Assembly: GCF_028548395.1 (NCBI RefSeq)
Contig: NZ_JAQQLA010000004.1
Span: forward strand, 372,001-436,000
Direction of reading: 5' to 3'
Origin: Vogesella indigofera
Lineage (GTDB): Bacteria; Pseudomonadota; Gammaproteobacteria; Burkholderiales; Chromobacteriaceae
Length of the DNA: 64,000 bases
The notes beneath the pieces are model-generated. The model did not search any database and was not told the DNA's origin. It was given only the letters and a program-made list of their open reading frames with translations. The translations under genes were made by a program, and so were the position numbers. Below are positions 1 to 8,597 of the stretch, piece after piece. How positions within the stretch are numbered: the stretch's first letter is position 1; every line of letters starts with the position of its first letter.

Positions 1-120
1 ACCATGCAGAAGATCGCTCCCAGCCAATATACACAGGTTTCCACCTCCCCGACGTCAGGATAGTTGTCGTGCCTTCTGATCCAGTGAGTTGATGGTCCGG
101 GGGCGGGGAAAAAGAAAGGA

Positions 121-561
121 ATGGCTAGTTACTCATCCGAGCGCAAGGTCGCGTTGCTGAAGAAGCTGTTGCCGCCGCTCAACCTGTCGGTGGCGGAACG
201 GGTCCGGCTGGAGGAAATCTCGGAACAGACTCTGTACAATTGGCGCAAGCAAGCTAAAGCAAAAGGGGCCGCTATGTCAGGAAACAAGAGCTTACCAGAT
301 AACTGGCCAGCCGAAGCCAAGTTCGCCGTTGTGGTCGAGATCGCGACGCTGTCCGAGATCGAACTGAGCGAATACTGCCGCAGCAAGGGGTTGCATCCGG
401 AACAAGTCAAAGCCTGGCGGCAAGCGTGCATTGCCGGCCAGCAGTCGAGTTGTGAATGCCGTCCGGAGCGCTGGTCACGCGACACGCGCAACTGGGCTCC
501 CCAAGGTACCGTGGCGCTGAATCCGGAACGGGAGGAAATGCCGCTACGGCTTGCGGCCTAA
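121..561 (+). pseudogene. IS3-type transposase OrfA remnant
   Basis: The N-terminal ~110 residues look like the helix-turn-helix OrfA of an IS3-family element: a start of the MxSYSSERK type, then LYNWRKQAK, then EYCRSKGLHPEQVKAWRQAC. After about residue 112 the similarity stops. The usual Lys/Glu-rich coiled-coil tail and its frameshift into orfB are missing, and the frame runs on through unrelated sequence to a stop at 561. No orfB with a DDE domain follows. A purine-rich run just before the ATG may be the native ribosome binding site. I could not define the inverted repeats of the element. It sits at the edge of the polysaccharide locus, so it may mark an old insertion or rearrangement. Family call is fairly sure; the exact IS is not. 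Confidence 0.7.
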
Positions 562-959
562 AAACGGTTTACGCGACAACTACGTTGACAAACACCGTAA
601 GACGAGCACCGCCAATATTTAACTTAGCCATGCGAGTGGTGCGCCTCAGCGAACTCGATGCCTCAACAGGCCCCCATGGTTTGGATGGAACTATAGACAC
701 CCCCTTACCGCCTTATCATAAAATTAGGGAAAGAAAACTGCAAACCGTCCACCATTCAAGAAATCACAAAGCAAACAAAAGGAATTTATATATAAAATAT
801 TTGCCTCACCCTCACAATTAAAAAACCAGCTTCAACGACAGAAATTTACCTAGCATTTTAAGAAAAACAAAAAAATTACACCAAAATCAACCCAGCCTGA
901 TAAAAAACAATCGGGCCCGACAATAAATTTCTTACTTATTGGATAAGGCGAGTACTCTC
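562..959. other. Gene-free stretch before the polysaccharide operon
   Basis: No convincing gene is seen. Composition drops to strongly A-rich from about 720, which contrasts with the IS remnant on the left. The promoter of the long + strand operon should lie here, but no clear -35/-10 pair and no JUMPstart/ops-type element (GGCGGTAG core) was found. A GC-rich palindrome, TCGGGCCCGA, lies at 911-920. The sequence AAGGCGAG ends 10 nt before the ATG at 960 and favours that start over an in-frame TTG at 939. Confidence 0.5.
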
Positions 960-2021
960 ATGGTGAAATTTGCACTGATTGGATGTGGAAGAATTGCCAA
1001 AAGACATGCAGAACTTCTTGGACTGAACCAGATTGAGGGCGCGAAACTGGCTGCTGTATGCGACCTCGAGTCATCAAAGGCCACCGCCATCGGCGAGCGC
1101 TTCTCTGTGCCACATTACACAGACATGCATGCCATGATGCAGAGCGAGAATATTGATGCCGTAGTTGTCTTGACCGAAAGTGGCAATCATGCGCGGAACG
1201 TGGTGGATCTAGCACAGTATGGCAAGCATATTATCGTTGAAAAGCCCATGGCACTGACACTAGATGATGCCGACGCCATGATCCGCGCCTGCGACAATGC
1301 TGGCGTCAAGCTGTTCGTCGTCAAGCAGAATCGCTTCAACGTCCCTGTCGTGAAACTGCGCGAAGCCCTGGAGCAAGGCCGCTTTGGCAAGCTCATCCTG
1401 GGCACAGTGCGCGTGCGTTGGTGCCGCCCTCAGGAGTACTATGACCAAGCACCCTGGCGTGGCACCTGGGCCATGGATGGAGGCGTACTCACCAATCAGG
1501 CAAGCCACCATGTAGACATGCTTGAGTGGATGCTCGGCGAAGTGGATAGCGTGTTCGCCCGCAGCACCACCGCCCTGGCAAAAATCGAAGCGGAAGACAC
1601 TGCCGTGGTAACGCTCAAGTTCCGCAATGGTGCACTTGGCATTATCGAAGCCACTACCGCGGTACGCCCCAAAGATCTAGAAGGTTCCATATCCGTACTA
1701 GGGGAAGGTGGCACAGTCGAAATCGCCGGCTTCGCTGTCAACAAAATGAAGGTCTGGAACTTTGTTGACCCCATGCCGGGCGATGATGAAGTCATGGAAG
1801 CGTATTCGGTCAACCCGCCGAATGTGTATGGCTTTGGCCACCAGGCTTACTATGAGCACGTAGTTGACTGCATCAAGAACAATCGACGGCACCTGGTAGA
1901 TGGACTGGAAGGACGCAAGAGTCTTGAGTTGATCAATGCCATTTATGAATCCATCGAAACCGGCAAAGAGGTTCACCTGCGCTTCCGTCCCCAGCACTGC
2001 AAACTGGGTGGCTCGTTTTGA
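960..2021 (+). CDS. wbpB: Gfo/Idh/MocA sugar dehydrogenase, WbpB/WlbA-like
   Basis: Predicted NAD-dependent oxidoreductase of 353 aa. The N-terminal Rossmann motif ALIGCGRIAKRH and the family signature VEKPMAL (about residue 92) mark the Gfo/Idh/MocA family. In the WbpB/WlbA branch the enzyme oxidises C3 of UDP-GlcNAc-uronic acid so that an amino group can be added. The next two genes are a hexapeptide acyltransferase and a DegT-type aminotransferase, which is the WbpB-D-E (WlbA-B-C) set for UDP-2,3-diacetamido-2,3-dideoxy uronic acids. The ATG at 960 with AAGGCGAG upstream is preferred to TTG at 939. The gene overlaps the next by 4 nt. No WbpA-type UDP-GlcNAc 6-dehydrogenase is in the window, so the uronic acid precursor must be made elsewhere or the substrate differs. 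Confidence 0.75.
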   Translation: MVKFALIGCGRIAKRHAELLGLNQIEGAKLAAVCDLESSKATAIGERFSVPHYTDMHAMMQSENIDAVVVLTESGNHARNVVDLAQYGKHIIVEKPMALTLDDADAMIRACDNAGVKLFVVKQNRFNVPVVKLREALEQGRFGKLILGTVRVRWCRPQEYYDQAPWRGTWAMDGGVLTNQASHHVDMLEWMLGEVDSVFARSTTALAKIEAEDTAVVTLKFRNGALGIIEATTAVRPKDLEGSISVLGEGGTVEIAGFAVNKMKVWNFVDPMPGDDEVMEAYSVNPPNVYGFGHQAYYEHVVDCIKNNRRHLVDGLEGRKSLELINAIYESIETGKEVHLRFRPQHCKLGGSF

Positions 2022-2485
2022 ACGCGCCTAAACTACGCGAAGCCGGAATTATTGATGTTGTGTTTGGCAAGAATGTCATGGTCGTTCAACCTGTCAATTT
2101 GTACGGCAGCACCATTGACGATGATTCTTTCATTGGTCCATTCGTTGAGATACAACGTGGCGTAACAATCGGCAAGCGCACCAAAATCCAGTCTCACAGC
2201 TTTATCTGTGAGCTGGTGGAGATTGCCGACGACTGTTTCATCGGTCATGGCGTGATGTTCATCAATGATTTATTCAGCAACGGCGGTCCCGCGCGTGGTG
2301 ATAAGTCTTTATGGCTGAGCACCAAAATTGGTAAAAATGTCTCCATCGGCAGCAATGCAACTATTTTGCCAGTATCGATCTGCGACAACGTCGTTATTGG
2401 AGCTGGCGCGGTGGTAACAAAAGATATCGATACACCAGGGATTTATGCCGGCAACCCTGCCCGTCTCATCAGAAAACAGAATTGA
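2018..2485 (+). CDS. wbpD: Hexapeptide-repeat N-acetyltransferase, WbpD/WlbB-like
   Basis: Protein of 155 aa built almost wholly of left-handed beta-helix hexapeptide repeats (for example IGPFVEIQRGVTIG and VVIGAGAVVTKDI), ending in the common GNPARLI turn. In the WbpD/WlbB family this enzyme acetylates the new 3-amino group using acetyl-CoA. The start is a TTG that overlaps the stop of the dehydrogenase; GGGTGG lies upstream, and no in-frame ATG preserves the full helix. It is somewhat shorter than typical WbpD. Position between the dehydrogenase and the aminotransferase supports the role. An O-acetyltransferase cannot be excluded from sequence alone. Confidence 0.7.
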   Translation: MNAPKLREAGIIDVVFGKNVMVVQPVNLYGSTIDDDSFIGPFVEIQRGVTIGKRTKIQSHSFICELVEIADDCFIGHGVMFINDLFSNGGPARGDKSLWLSTKIGKNVSIGSNATILPVSICDNVVIGAGAVVTKDIDTPGIYAGNPARLIRKQN

Positions 2486-2497
2486 AATTAGCAAATC

Positions 2498-3613
2498 ATG
2501 AATATCCCATTTGTAGACTTGCATGCCCAATATACAGGCATCAAGACTGAGATTGATTTGGCCATCAGCGATGTGATCGAAAAGTCGCTCTTCGTCCGCG
2601 GCCCGTATGTAGACAAATTCGAGCAGATGTTTGCCGAGTTGATGGATCGCCGGCACTGCGTCTCCTGCGCCAACGGCACCGATTCGCTCTACATCGCCAT
2701 GATTGCGCTGGGCGTCAAGCCGGGAGATGAGGTCATCGCCCCCGCGCACTCCTGGATATCCACCACGGAGACCATCACCCAGGCCGGCGCCAAGATTGTA
2801 TTCTGCGACACAGAGCCAGACACTTCCACCATTGACCCGCGCGCCATTGAGGCCAAGATCACGGCGAAAACCGTCGGCATCATTCCTGTGCACCTGTACG
2901 GCCAAGCAGCCGACATGGGTCCGATCATGGAAATTGCCCGCAAGCACAAGCTCTGGGTACTGGAAGATTGCGCCCAAGCGCATCTCGCCCGCTACAAAGG
3001 CAAGCTGGTTGGCACCTTCGGTGATGCAGCTTCCTTCTCCTTCTATCCGGGTAAAAACCTTGGCGCCATGGGCGATGCCGGTGCCGTCGTCACCAATGAT
3101 TCCGCGCTAGCAGAAAAGATGGCAATGTTCGCTAGGCATGGCGGCCTTCGCAAAGGCGACCACCAGATCGAGGGCATCAATAGCCGCCTGGATGGCATCC
3201 AGGCGGCCATCCTGTCGGTCAAACTGCCGCACCTTCCCGGCTGGACTGCGCAGCGCCAGAATCGTGCCCAGCGCTACAGCGACTTGCTCTCCAGCATCGC
3301 TGGTATTGAAACCCCGCACGTGGCGGACGGCCGCGATCATGTATGGCATCTCTACGTGATCAAGCATGAGCAACGGGATGAGCTTGCCCGGCATCTGGCC
3401 GCCAAAGGCATCCAGACCGTCATCAACTACCCGGTCGCCCTGCCTTTCCTGCCGGCGTATCGCCGTTTCGAACACCAGCCAGCCGACTTTCCGAATGCGT
3501 ATGCCAACCAGTCACGCATTCTGTCGCTTCCCATTTATCCGGAATTGACGGATGCACAAATGGATTACGTGGTGGCAGCTATTACCGAATTTTGTGAGAA
3601 AAACGAATCATGA
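2498..3613 (+). CDS. wbpE: DegT/DnrJ/EryC1 aminotransferase, WbpE-like
   Basis: PLP-dependent sugar aminotransferase of 371 aa, the usual length. It opens with IPFVDLHAQY, has CANGTDSLYIAM for cofactor phosphate binding, and carries the Schiff-base lysine in SFYPGKNLGAMGDAG. In the WbpE/WlbC role it would aminate the 3-keto sugar made by the dehydrogenase at 960-2021. VioA, FdtB and QdtB are close relatives, so the exact substrate is inferred from the two preceding genes. Starts 12 nt after wbpD and overlaps legB by ATGA, which indicates translational coupling. Confidence 0.72.
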   Translation: MNIPFVDLHAQYTGIKTEIDLAISDVIEKSLFVRGPYVDKFEQMFAELMDRRHCVSCANGTDSLYIAMIALGVKPGDEVIAPAHSWISTTETITQAGAKIVFCDTEPDTSTIDPRAIEAKITAKTVGIIPVHLYGQAADMGPIMEIARKHKLWVLEDCAQAHLARYKGKLVGTFGDAASFSFYPGKNLGAMGDAGAVVTNDSALAEKMAMFARHGGLRKGDHQIEGINSRLDGIQAAILSVKLPHLPGWTAQRQNRAQRYSDLLSSIAGIETPHVADGRDHVWHLYVIKHEQRDELARHLAAKGIQTVINYPVALPFLPAYRRFEHQPADFPNAYANQSRILSLPIYPELTDAQMDYVVAAITEFCEKNES

Positions 3614-4599
3614 GCACGCACAAGAAAGTGCTGGTTACCGGAGCTGATGGCTTCATCGGCTCCCACCTCACCGAGTTGCTGGTAAAGGAAGGTTATGCTG
3701 TTCGAGCGCTTTCCCAGTACAACTCCTTCAACCACTGGGGCTGGCTGGAGGATGTCGAATGCCGCAAGGAGATCGAGGTGCTCAGCGGCGATGTGCGTGA
3801 CCCGCACTACTGCAAGCACATTACCAAGGACGTCGACCTTGTCTTCCACCTGGCAGCATTGATTGCGATTCCCTATTCCTACGTAGCGCCAGATAGCTAT
3901 GTCGACACCAATATCAAGGGAACGCTGAACATTTGCCAGGCGGCACTGGAGAACGGTGTCCAACGCGTCATTCACACCTCGACCAGCGAGGTGTACGGTA
4001 CTGCGCAGTATGTGCCGATCGACGAAAAGCACCCGCTGCAGCCCCAGTCGCCGTATAGCGCTTCCAAGATCGGCGCAGATGCCATGGCAATGAGCTTCTT
4101 CAACGCCTTCAACCTGCCGCTGACGATTGCAAGGCCATTCAATACCTATGGCCCGCGCCAATCCGCCCGCGCAGTCATTCCCACCATCATCAGCCAGATT
4201 GCCAGCGGCAAGAAAGAGATCAAGCTTGGGGATATTACCCCGACCCGCGACTTCAACTATGTAACCGACACCTGTCGCGGCTTCCTGGCGCTGGCACGCA
4301 GCGACAAGGCAATTGGCGAGACGGTCAACATTGGTTCCAATTTTGAAATCTCCGTCGGCGATACCCTGAACCTGATCCGCGAGCTGATGCACAGCGATGT
4401 GCAATTCATCACCGATGAGCAGCGCATCCGCCCCGAGAAGTCGGAAGTATTCCGCCTGTGGTGCGACAACCGGAAAATCCACGAGCTGACTGGCTTCGAG
4501 CCTGCGTACAGCATTCGGGACGGTCTGCAAGCCACCGTGGAATGGTTTACCCGCCCCGAGAACCTGGCCAAGTACAAGGCCGATATTTACAACGTCTGA
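3610..4599 (+). CDS. legB: NAD-dependent 4,6-dehydratase, LegB-like
   Basis: Short-chain dehydrogenase/reductase of 329 aa with VTGADGFIGSHL at the N terminus, TSTSEVYG, and the catalytic YSASK. The sequence resembles LegB, which in the Campylobacter legionaminic acid route converts GDP-GlcNAc to the 4-keto-6-deoxy intermediate. It is the first of five consecutive genes in the order B, C, H, I, G, which makes the assignment strong. The ATG overlaps the previous stop. The nucleotide carrier (GDP rather than UDP) is inferred from the PtmE-like gene at 8598-9650. Confidence 0.85.
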   Translation: MSTHKKVLVTGADGFIGSHLTELLVKEGYAVRALSQYNSFNHWGWLEDVECRKEIEVLSGDVRDPHYCKHITKDVDLVFHLAALIAIPYSYVAPDSYVDTNIKGTLNICQAALENGVQRVIHTSTSEVYGTAQYVPIDEKHPLQPQSPYSASKIGADAMAMSFFNAFNLPLTIARPFNTYGPRQSARAVIPTIISQIASGKKEIKLGDITPTRDFNYVTDTCRGFLALARSDKAIGETVNIGSNFEISVGDTLNLIRELMHSDVQFITDEQRIRPEKSEVFRLWCDNRKIHELTGFEPAYSIRDGLQATVEWFTRPENLAKYKADIYNV

Positions 4600-4606
4600 G
4601 CCCGCC

Positions 4607-5758
4607 ATGTTCGACTCTCTCATCCGGTTTGTTCGCGAACAATACCAAAGCAACGAGTTCATCCCGCTGCACGCCCCGGTGTTCACAGGCAATGAGCGGG
4701 AATACGTCGTGGAAACCATCGACTCTACCTTCGTTTCCAGTGTTGGCGCCTATGTGGACCGCTTCGAGAGTGAGATGGCGGCCTATACCGACAGTCCGCG
4801 CGCCGTCGCCACTGTTAACGGTACCGCGGCGCTGCATATCGCCTTGCTGCTGGCTGGCGTGAAGCAGGGCGACCTGGTCATTACCCAGCCCCTCACGTTT
4901 GTCGCCACCTGCAATGCGATTGCCTACTGTGGCGCAGAGTCGGTGTTCGTCGATGTAGACCGCGACACCATGGGCCTGTCACCCGCGGCGCTGGCAAACT
5001 GGCTGGAAGCCAATGCACTGCTGCACGATGACGGCACCTGCCGTACCAGGGACGACGGCCGCGTGATTCGTGCCTGCCTGCCGATGCATACCTTCGGGCA
5101 CCCGGCAGATCTGGACGGTCTGATAGCCGTGTGCCAGCGCTGGCACCTAGCGCTGGTGGAAGATGCCGCCGAGTCGCTTGGCAGCCTCTACAAGGGACGG
5201 CATACCGGCACATTCGGCCTACTCGGCACCTTGAGCTTCAATGGCAACAAGATCATCACCACCGGCGGTGGCGGCATGATTCTGGCCAATGACGAACTCG
5301 GCCGCCGGGCAAAGCATATGACCACCACGGCCAAGCAAGCCCATCCCTACGAATACGTGCATGACGAGATCGGCTACAACTACCGTCTGCCCAACCTGAA
5401 CGCGGCCCTAGGCTGCGCCCAGCTTGAGCAGCTGGAAAGCTTCATCGCCTGCAAGCGAACGTTGGCCGCACGCTATGCCGATACCCTGAAGAACAGTGAT
5501 CTTCACTTCGTGACCGAGCCGGCCGGCTGCCGCTCTAACTACTGGCTCAATGCCGTGCTATGCGACAACCGCGAGCACCGTGATGCCCTGTTGAAGGAAA
5601 CCAATGCGCAGGGTGTCATGACCCGCCCAATCTGGGCGCTGATGAACCGCTTGCCCATGTATTCGCATTGCAGACACGGCGAGCTGGATAATGCCGAGTG
5701 GTTGGAAGCCCGCGTCGTCAACCTGCCTAGCAGCGTGCGCACGGAAGTCCAAGCGTGA
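4607..5758 (+). CDS. legC: Aminotransferase, LegC-like
   Basis: DegT-family PLP aminotransferase of 383 aa. Visible motifs are VNGTAALHIAL, VEDAAESLGS, and the PLP lysine in SFNGNKIITTGGGG, followed by ETRPIW-like TRPIWALMNRLPM near the C terminus that is typical of the LegC branch. It would place the 4-amino group on the product of LegB. Seven nucleotides separate it from legB. It overlaps legH by GTGA. This is the second DegT enzyme in the operon and is clearly different from the WbpE-like one at 2498-3613. Confidence 0.85.
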   Translation: MFDSLIRFVREQYQSNEFIPLHAPVFTGNEREYVVETIDSTFVSSVGAYVDRFESEMAAYTDSPRAVATVNGTAALHIALLLAGVKQGDLVITQPLTFVATCNAIAYCGAESVFVDVDRDTMGLSPAALANWLEANALLHDDGTCRTRDDGRVIRACLPMHTFGHPADLDGLIAVCQRWHLALVEDAAESLGSLYKGRHTGTFGLLGTLSFNGNKIITTGGGGMILANDELGRRAKHMTTTAKQAHPYEYVHDEIGYNYRLPNLNAALGCAQLEQLESFIACKRTLAARYADTLKNSDLHFVTEPAGCRSNYWLNAVLCDNREHRDALLKETNAQGVMTRPIWALMNRLPMYSHCRHGELDNAEWLEARVVNLPSSVRTEVQA

Positions 5759-6390
5759 AACGCATCGGCATCTTTGGCACCTCCGGCATGGCGCGCGAAG
5801 CCAGGGATATAGCAGACGCCCTGGGCTATAGCGCAGTCTTCGTGGCGCGTAACGCCGAGGAGCGCGCGGCATTCCATGATAGCGGCGATGTGATACTCGA
5901 ATCCGAGGTTGGCAATTACAAGGATATGCCTTATGCCATCGGCATCGGCGAGGGCGCGGTGCGTGCAAAAATTGCGGCGCGCCACGCCAACACCGTACGC
6001 TTTGGCAATCTGATTCACCCCAGTGCCACATTTGGATGCGGCCAACGTCAGCACATCGAAACCAGAAGCGGTGTCATCATATGTGCCGGAGTGCGCTTCA
6101 CCAGCAATATTTCGGTTGGTGATTTCACCCTTTTCAATCTCAATGCAACCATAAGCCACGATTCCATCATTGCCGACTATGTCACCGTGTCGCCAAACGC
6201 CTGCATTCTGGGCAATGTCAGCATCGGTGAGGCGGCCTGGATTGGCGCTGGCGCCATCATCAATCAAGGTAGCAGCGATAGAAAAGTCACCATCGGCAAC
6301 AACACCTTGATCGGCTCCGGGGCAGTAATCATCACCGATTGCGATGCGGACGCTGTCTATGTAGGCGTTCCAGGCAGGAAAACTAAATGA
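5755..6390 (+). CDS. legH: Sugar N-acyltransferase, LegH/PglD-like
   Basis: Protein of 211 aa with an N-terminal Rossmann-like substrate domain (RIGIFGTSGMAREARDIA) and a C-terminal left-handed beta-helix (for example IGEAAWIGAGAIINQG, VTIGNNTLIGSGAV), ending GVPGRKTK. This is the PglD/NeuD architecture. In the pathway it would acetylate the 4-amino group to give the 2,4-diacetamido-2,4,6-trideoxy hexose. It begins with GTG in a GTGA overlap with legC and ends in ATGA overlap with legI. The 10-mer of the dispersed motif (TGCGGCCAAC) occurs inside it at 6037. Confidence 0.8.
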   Translation: MKRIGIFGTSGMAREARDIADALGYSAVFVARNAEERAAFHDSGDVILESEVGNYKDMPYAIGIGEGAVRAKIAARHANTVRFGNLIHPSATFGCGQRQHIETRSGVIICAGVRFTSNISVGDFTLFNLNATISHDSIIADYVTVSPNACILGNVSIGEAAWIGAGAIINQGSSDRKVTIGNNTLIGSGAVIITDCDADAVYVGVPGRKTK

Positions 6391-7391
6391 AGACTCTCAT
6401 CATTGCCGAAGCTGGCGTTAATCATAATGGCGACATGGCGCTTGCCAGGCAGCTCATCGCAGCAGCAGCAGCCGCCGGAGCCGACCTGGTCAAGTTCCAG
6501 ACCTTCCAGGCAAGGAAAATCGTGGCGGCAAGCGCCCCCAAGGCCGATTACCAAAAGCAGACCACGGGTGCGAATGAGAGCCAACTGGAAATGATCCGCA
6601 AGCTGGAACTCTCGCGTGCGAATCACGAGATGCTCATCGCCGAGTGCAAAAAGCATGGCATCGGTTTCTTTTCCACGGCCTTCGACCAAGACAGCCTCGC
6701 GCTGCTAAGCGAGCTGGGCTGCCTGGAAATGGTCAAGATTCCTTCCGGCGAACTGACCAATCTGCCGCTCTTGCGTGAGATAAGCCGGCTCGGCAAGCCC
6801 ACTCTGCTGTCCACCGGCATGGCCAATCTGGCCGATATCGAAGCTGCGATCGAGGCCATTGAAGCCAATGGCACCCCGCGCAGCCTGATTACGATCCTGC
6901 ATTGCACAACCGAGTACCCCACGCCGATGGAGGAGGTCAATCTCCGCGCGATGCTCAGCATCAGGCAGGCATTCGGTGTTGAAGTCGGTTACTCGGACCA
7001 CACCCCAGGCATTGAGGTGCCGATTGCCGCGGTGGCCATGGGGGCTCGCGTCATAGAAAAGCACTTCACGCTGGATCGCAACTTGCCCGGCCCCGACCAT
7101 CGCGCCAGCCTGGAGCCGGGAGAACTGGCGGCAATGGTATGCGGCATCCGCAATATCGAGCAGGCCCTGGGCGATGGCATCAAGCGCCCAAGCCCCAGCG
7201 AGCTCAAGAACAAGCCGATTGCCCGAAAATCGATAGTGGCACTGCGTGACATCAAGGCTGGCGAGTTGTTCAGCCCGGAAAACCTGACCACCAAGCGCCC
7301 CGGCACCGGCATTTCCCCCATGCAATGGGATGCCGTTATCGGTAAAACCGCGCGCCGCGACTTTGCCACCGATGAGCTGATCGAACTATGA
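6387..7391 (+). CDS. legI: N,N'-diacetyllegionaminic acid synthase
   Basis: NeuB-family synthase of 334 aa. The N-terminal barrel starts TLIIAEAGVNHNGD and carries the STGMANL and HCTTEYPTP segments seen in sialic acid synthases. The C-terminal SAF (antifreeze-like) domain includes ARKSIVALRDIKAGE. It condenses phosphoenolpyruvate with the 6-deoxy-mannosamine-type sugar released by LegG to give the nine-carbon acid. The ATG overlaps the legH stop. Distinction from pseudaminic acid synthase rests on context: a hydrolysing 2-epimerase follows, as in Leg and not Pse pathways. Confidence 0.88.
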   Translation: MKTLIIAEAGVNHNGDMALARQLIAAAAAAGADLVKFQTFQARKIVAASAPKADYQKQTTGANESQLEMIRKLELSRANHEMLIAECKKHGIGFFSTAFDQDSLALLSELGCLEMVKIPSGELTNLPLLREISRLGKPTLLSTGMANLADIEAAIEAIEANGTPRSLITILHCTTEYPTPMEEVNLRAMLSIRQAFGVEVGYSDHTPGIEVPIAAVAMGARVIEKHFTLDRNLPGPDHRASLEPGELAAMVCGIRNIEQALGDGIKRPSPSELKNKPIARKSIVALRDIKAGELFSPENLTTKRPGTGISPMQWDAVIGKTARRDFATDELIEL

Positions 7392-8548
7392 ACCGGAAAA
7401 TTTGTGTCGTTACCGGCACCCGTGCCGAGTTCGGCCTGCTGCGCTGGCTGATGCAGGAAATCCAGGACGCCCCCGAGCTTACCCTGCAGGTAATCGCCAC
7501 CGGCATGCATCTGTCGCCGGAGTACGGCCACACCTACCACGAGATCGAGCAGGCAGGTTTTGACATCGACCACAAAGTGGAAATGCTGCTGGGTGCCAAC
7601 AGTGCAACAGCGGTTACCAAGTCCATCGGTCTTGGCACCATAGGCTTTGCCGACGCCTACGCCAGTTTGCAGCCCGATCTGCTGGTGGTGCTTGGCGACC
7701 GCTTCGAATTGCTCGCCGCGGTTACCGCCGCGCTGATTGCCGGCATTCCAGTAGCCCATCTGCACGGAGGTGAAACCACCGAGGGCGCCTTCGACGAGGC
7801 GATTCGGCACTCCATTACCAAGATGTCGCATCTGCATTTTGTTGCCGCAGCTGACTATGCCCGCAGGGTGATCCAGCTTGGCGAACAACCGGAGCGGGTC
7901 TTCAACGTGGGAGGTCTGGGCATCGATGCCATCAAGCGCACGCGGTTGCTAGATCGCCAGGCACTTGAAGCCGCACTAGACTTCAAATTGGGCAGTAGGA
8001 GCCTGTTGGTGACCTTTCACCCGGTAACACTGGACAAGCAAAGCTCTGCCAACCAGATGAGTGCCATGCTTGCCGCACTGGATGAGCTGGAAGACACCCA
8101 TCTGATTTTCACCATGCCCAATGCCGATACCGGCGGACACGAGTTGGCCGCAATGCTAGAAGACTTCACCCGCAGCCGTCCGCATACCCGCTTGTACACA
8201 TCACTGGGGCAGTTGCGATACCTGTCCTGCCTGCAGTTTGTCGATGGCGTCGTTGGCAACTCCTCGAGTGGGCTTGCCGAGGCACCCAGTATGCACATAG
8301 GTACTGTCAATATCGGTGACCGGCAAAAAGGCCGGCTTTCCGCCAGCAGTGTAATTCATTGTGAGCCAGACCTAAGCAGCATCTGCACAGCCCTGCAGCA
8401 ACTGTACCACCCAGCCTTTAGGACAACACTGCCACTCACGGTAAATCCATATGGCGATGGGGGAGCAAGTGAGAAAATAGTTGATGTAATTAAATATTGG
8501 CCACTCGAAGGATTAGTGAAAAAGAAATTCCACGACCTACCACGATAG
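7388..8548 (+). CDS. legG: Hydrolysing NDP-sugar 2-epimerase, LegG-like
   Basis: NeuC/WecB-fold enzyme of 386 aa with CVVTGTRAEFGLLRWLM at the start and LHGGETTEGAFDEAIRH in the middle, features of the hydrolysing NeuC branch. It removes the nucleotide and inverts C2 to give 2,4-diacetamido-2,4,6-trideoxymannose, the substrate of LegI. The ATGA overlap with legI supports coupled translation. The last ~40 codons are more AT-rich than the body. A 49-nt gap follows before the PtmE-like gene, the first real gap since the wbpE/legB junction. Confidence 0.85.
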   Translation: MNRKICVVTGTRAEFGLLRWLMQEIQDAPELTLQVIATGMHLSPEYGHTYHEIEQAGFDIDHKVEMLLGANSATAVTKSIGLGTIGFADAYASLQPDLLVVLGDRFELLAAVTAALIAGIPVAHLHGGETTEGAFDEAIRHSITKMSHLHFVAAADYARRVIQLGEQPERVFNVGGLGIDAIKRTRLLDRQALEAALDFKLGSRSLLVTFHPVTLDKQSSANQMSAMLAALDELEDTHLIFTMPNADTGGHELAAMLEDFTRSRPHTRLYTSLGQLRYLSCLQFVDGVVGNSSSGLAEAPSMHIGTVNIGDRQKGRLSASSVIHCEPDLSSICTALQQLYHPAFRTTLPLTVNPYGDGGASEKIVDVIKYWPLEGLVKKKFHDLPR

Positions 8549-8597
8549 GCCATATAAACAAAACACTATCACCCTTATCTAAAGCCCGCTCACAAAA

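Noticed and set aside
456..821. Open frame of 121 codons after the IS remnant
   Set aside because: No ribosome site, no recognisable motif, and it crosses a composition break.
562..959. JUMPstart/ops element for RfaH before the polysaccharide operon
   Set aside because: No GGCGGTAG core or related sequence was found upstream of the first gene or of the export operon.
6387..7391. Sialic or pseudaminic acid synthase
   Set aside because: NeuB, PseI and LegI are similar, but the LegB-C-H-G set and the PtmE-like gene around it fit legionaminic acid; no PseG/PseH-type gene is present.
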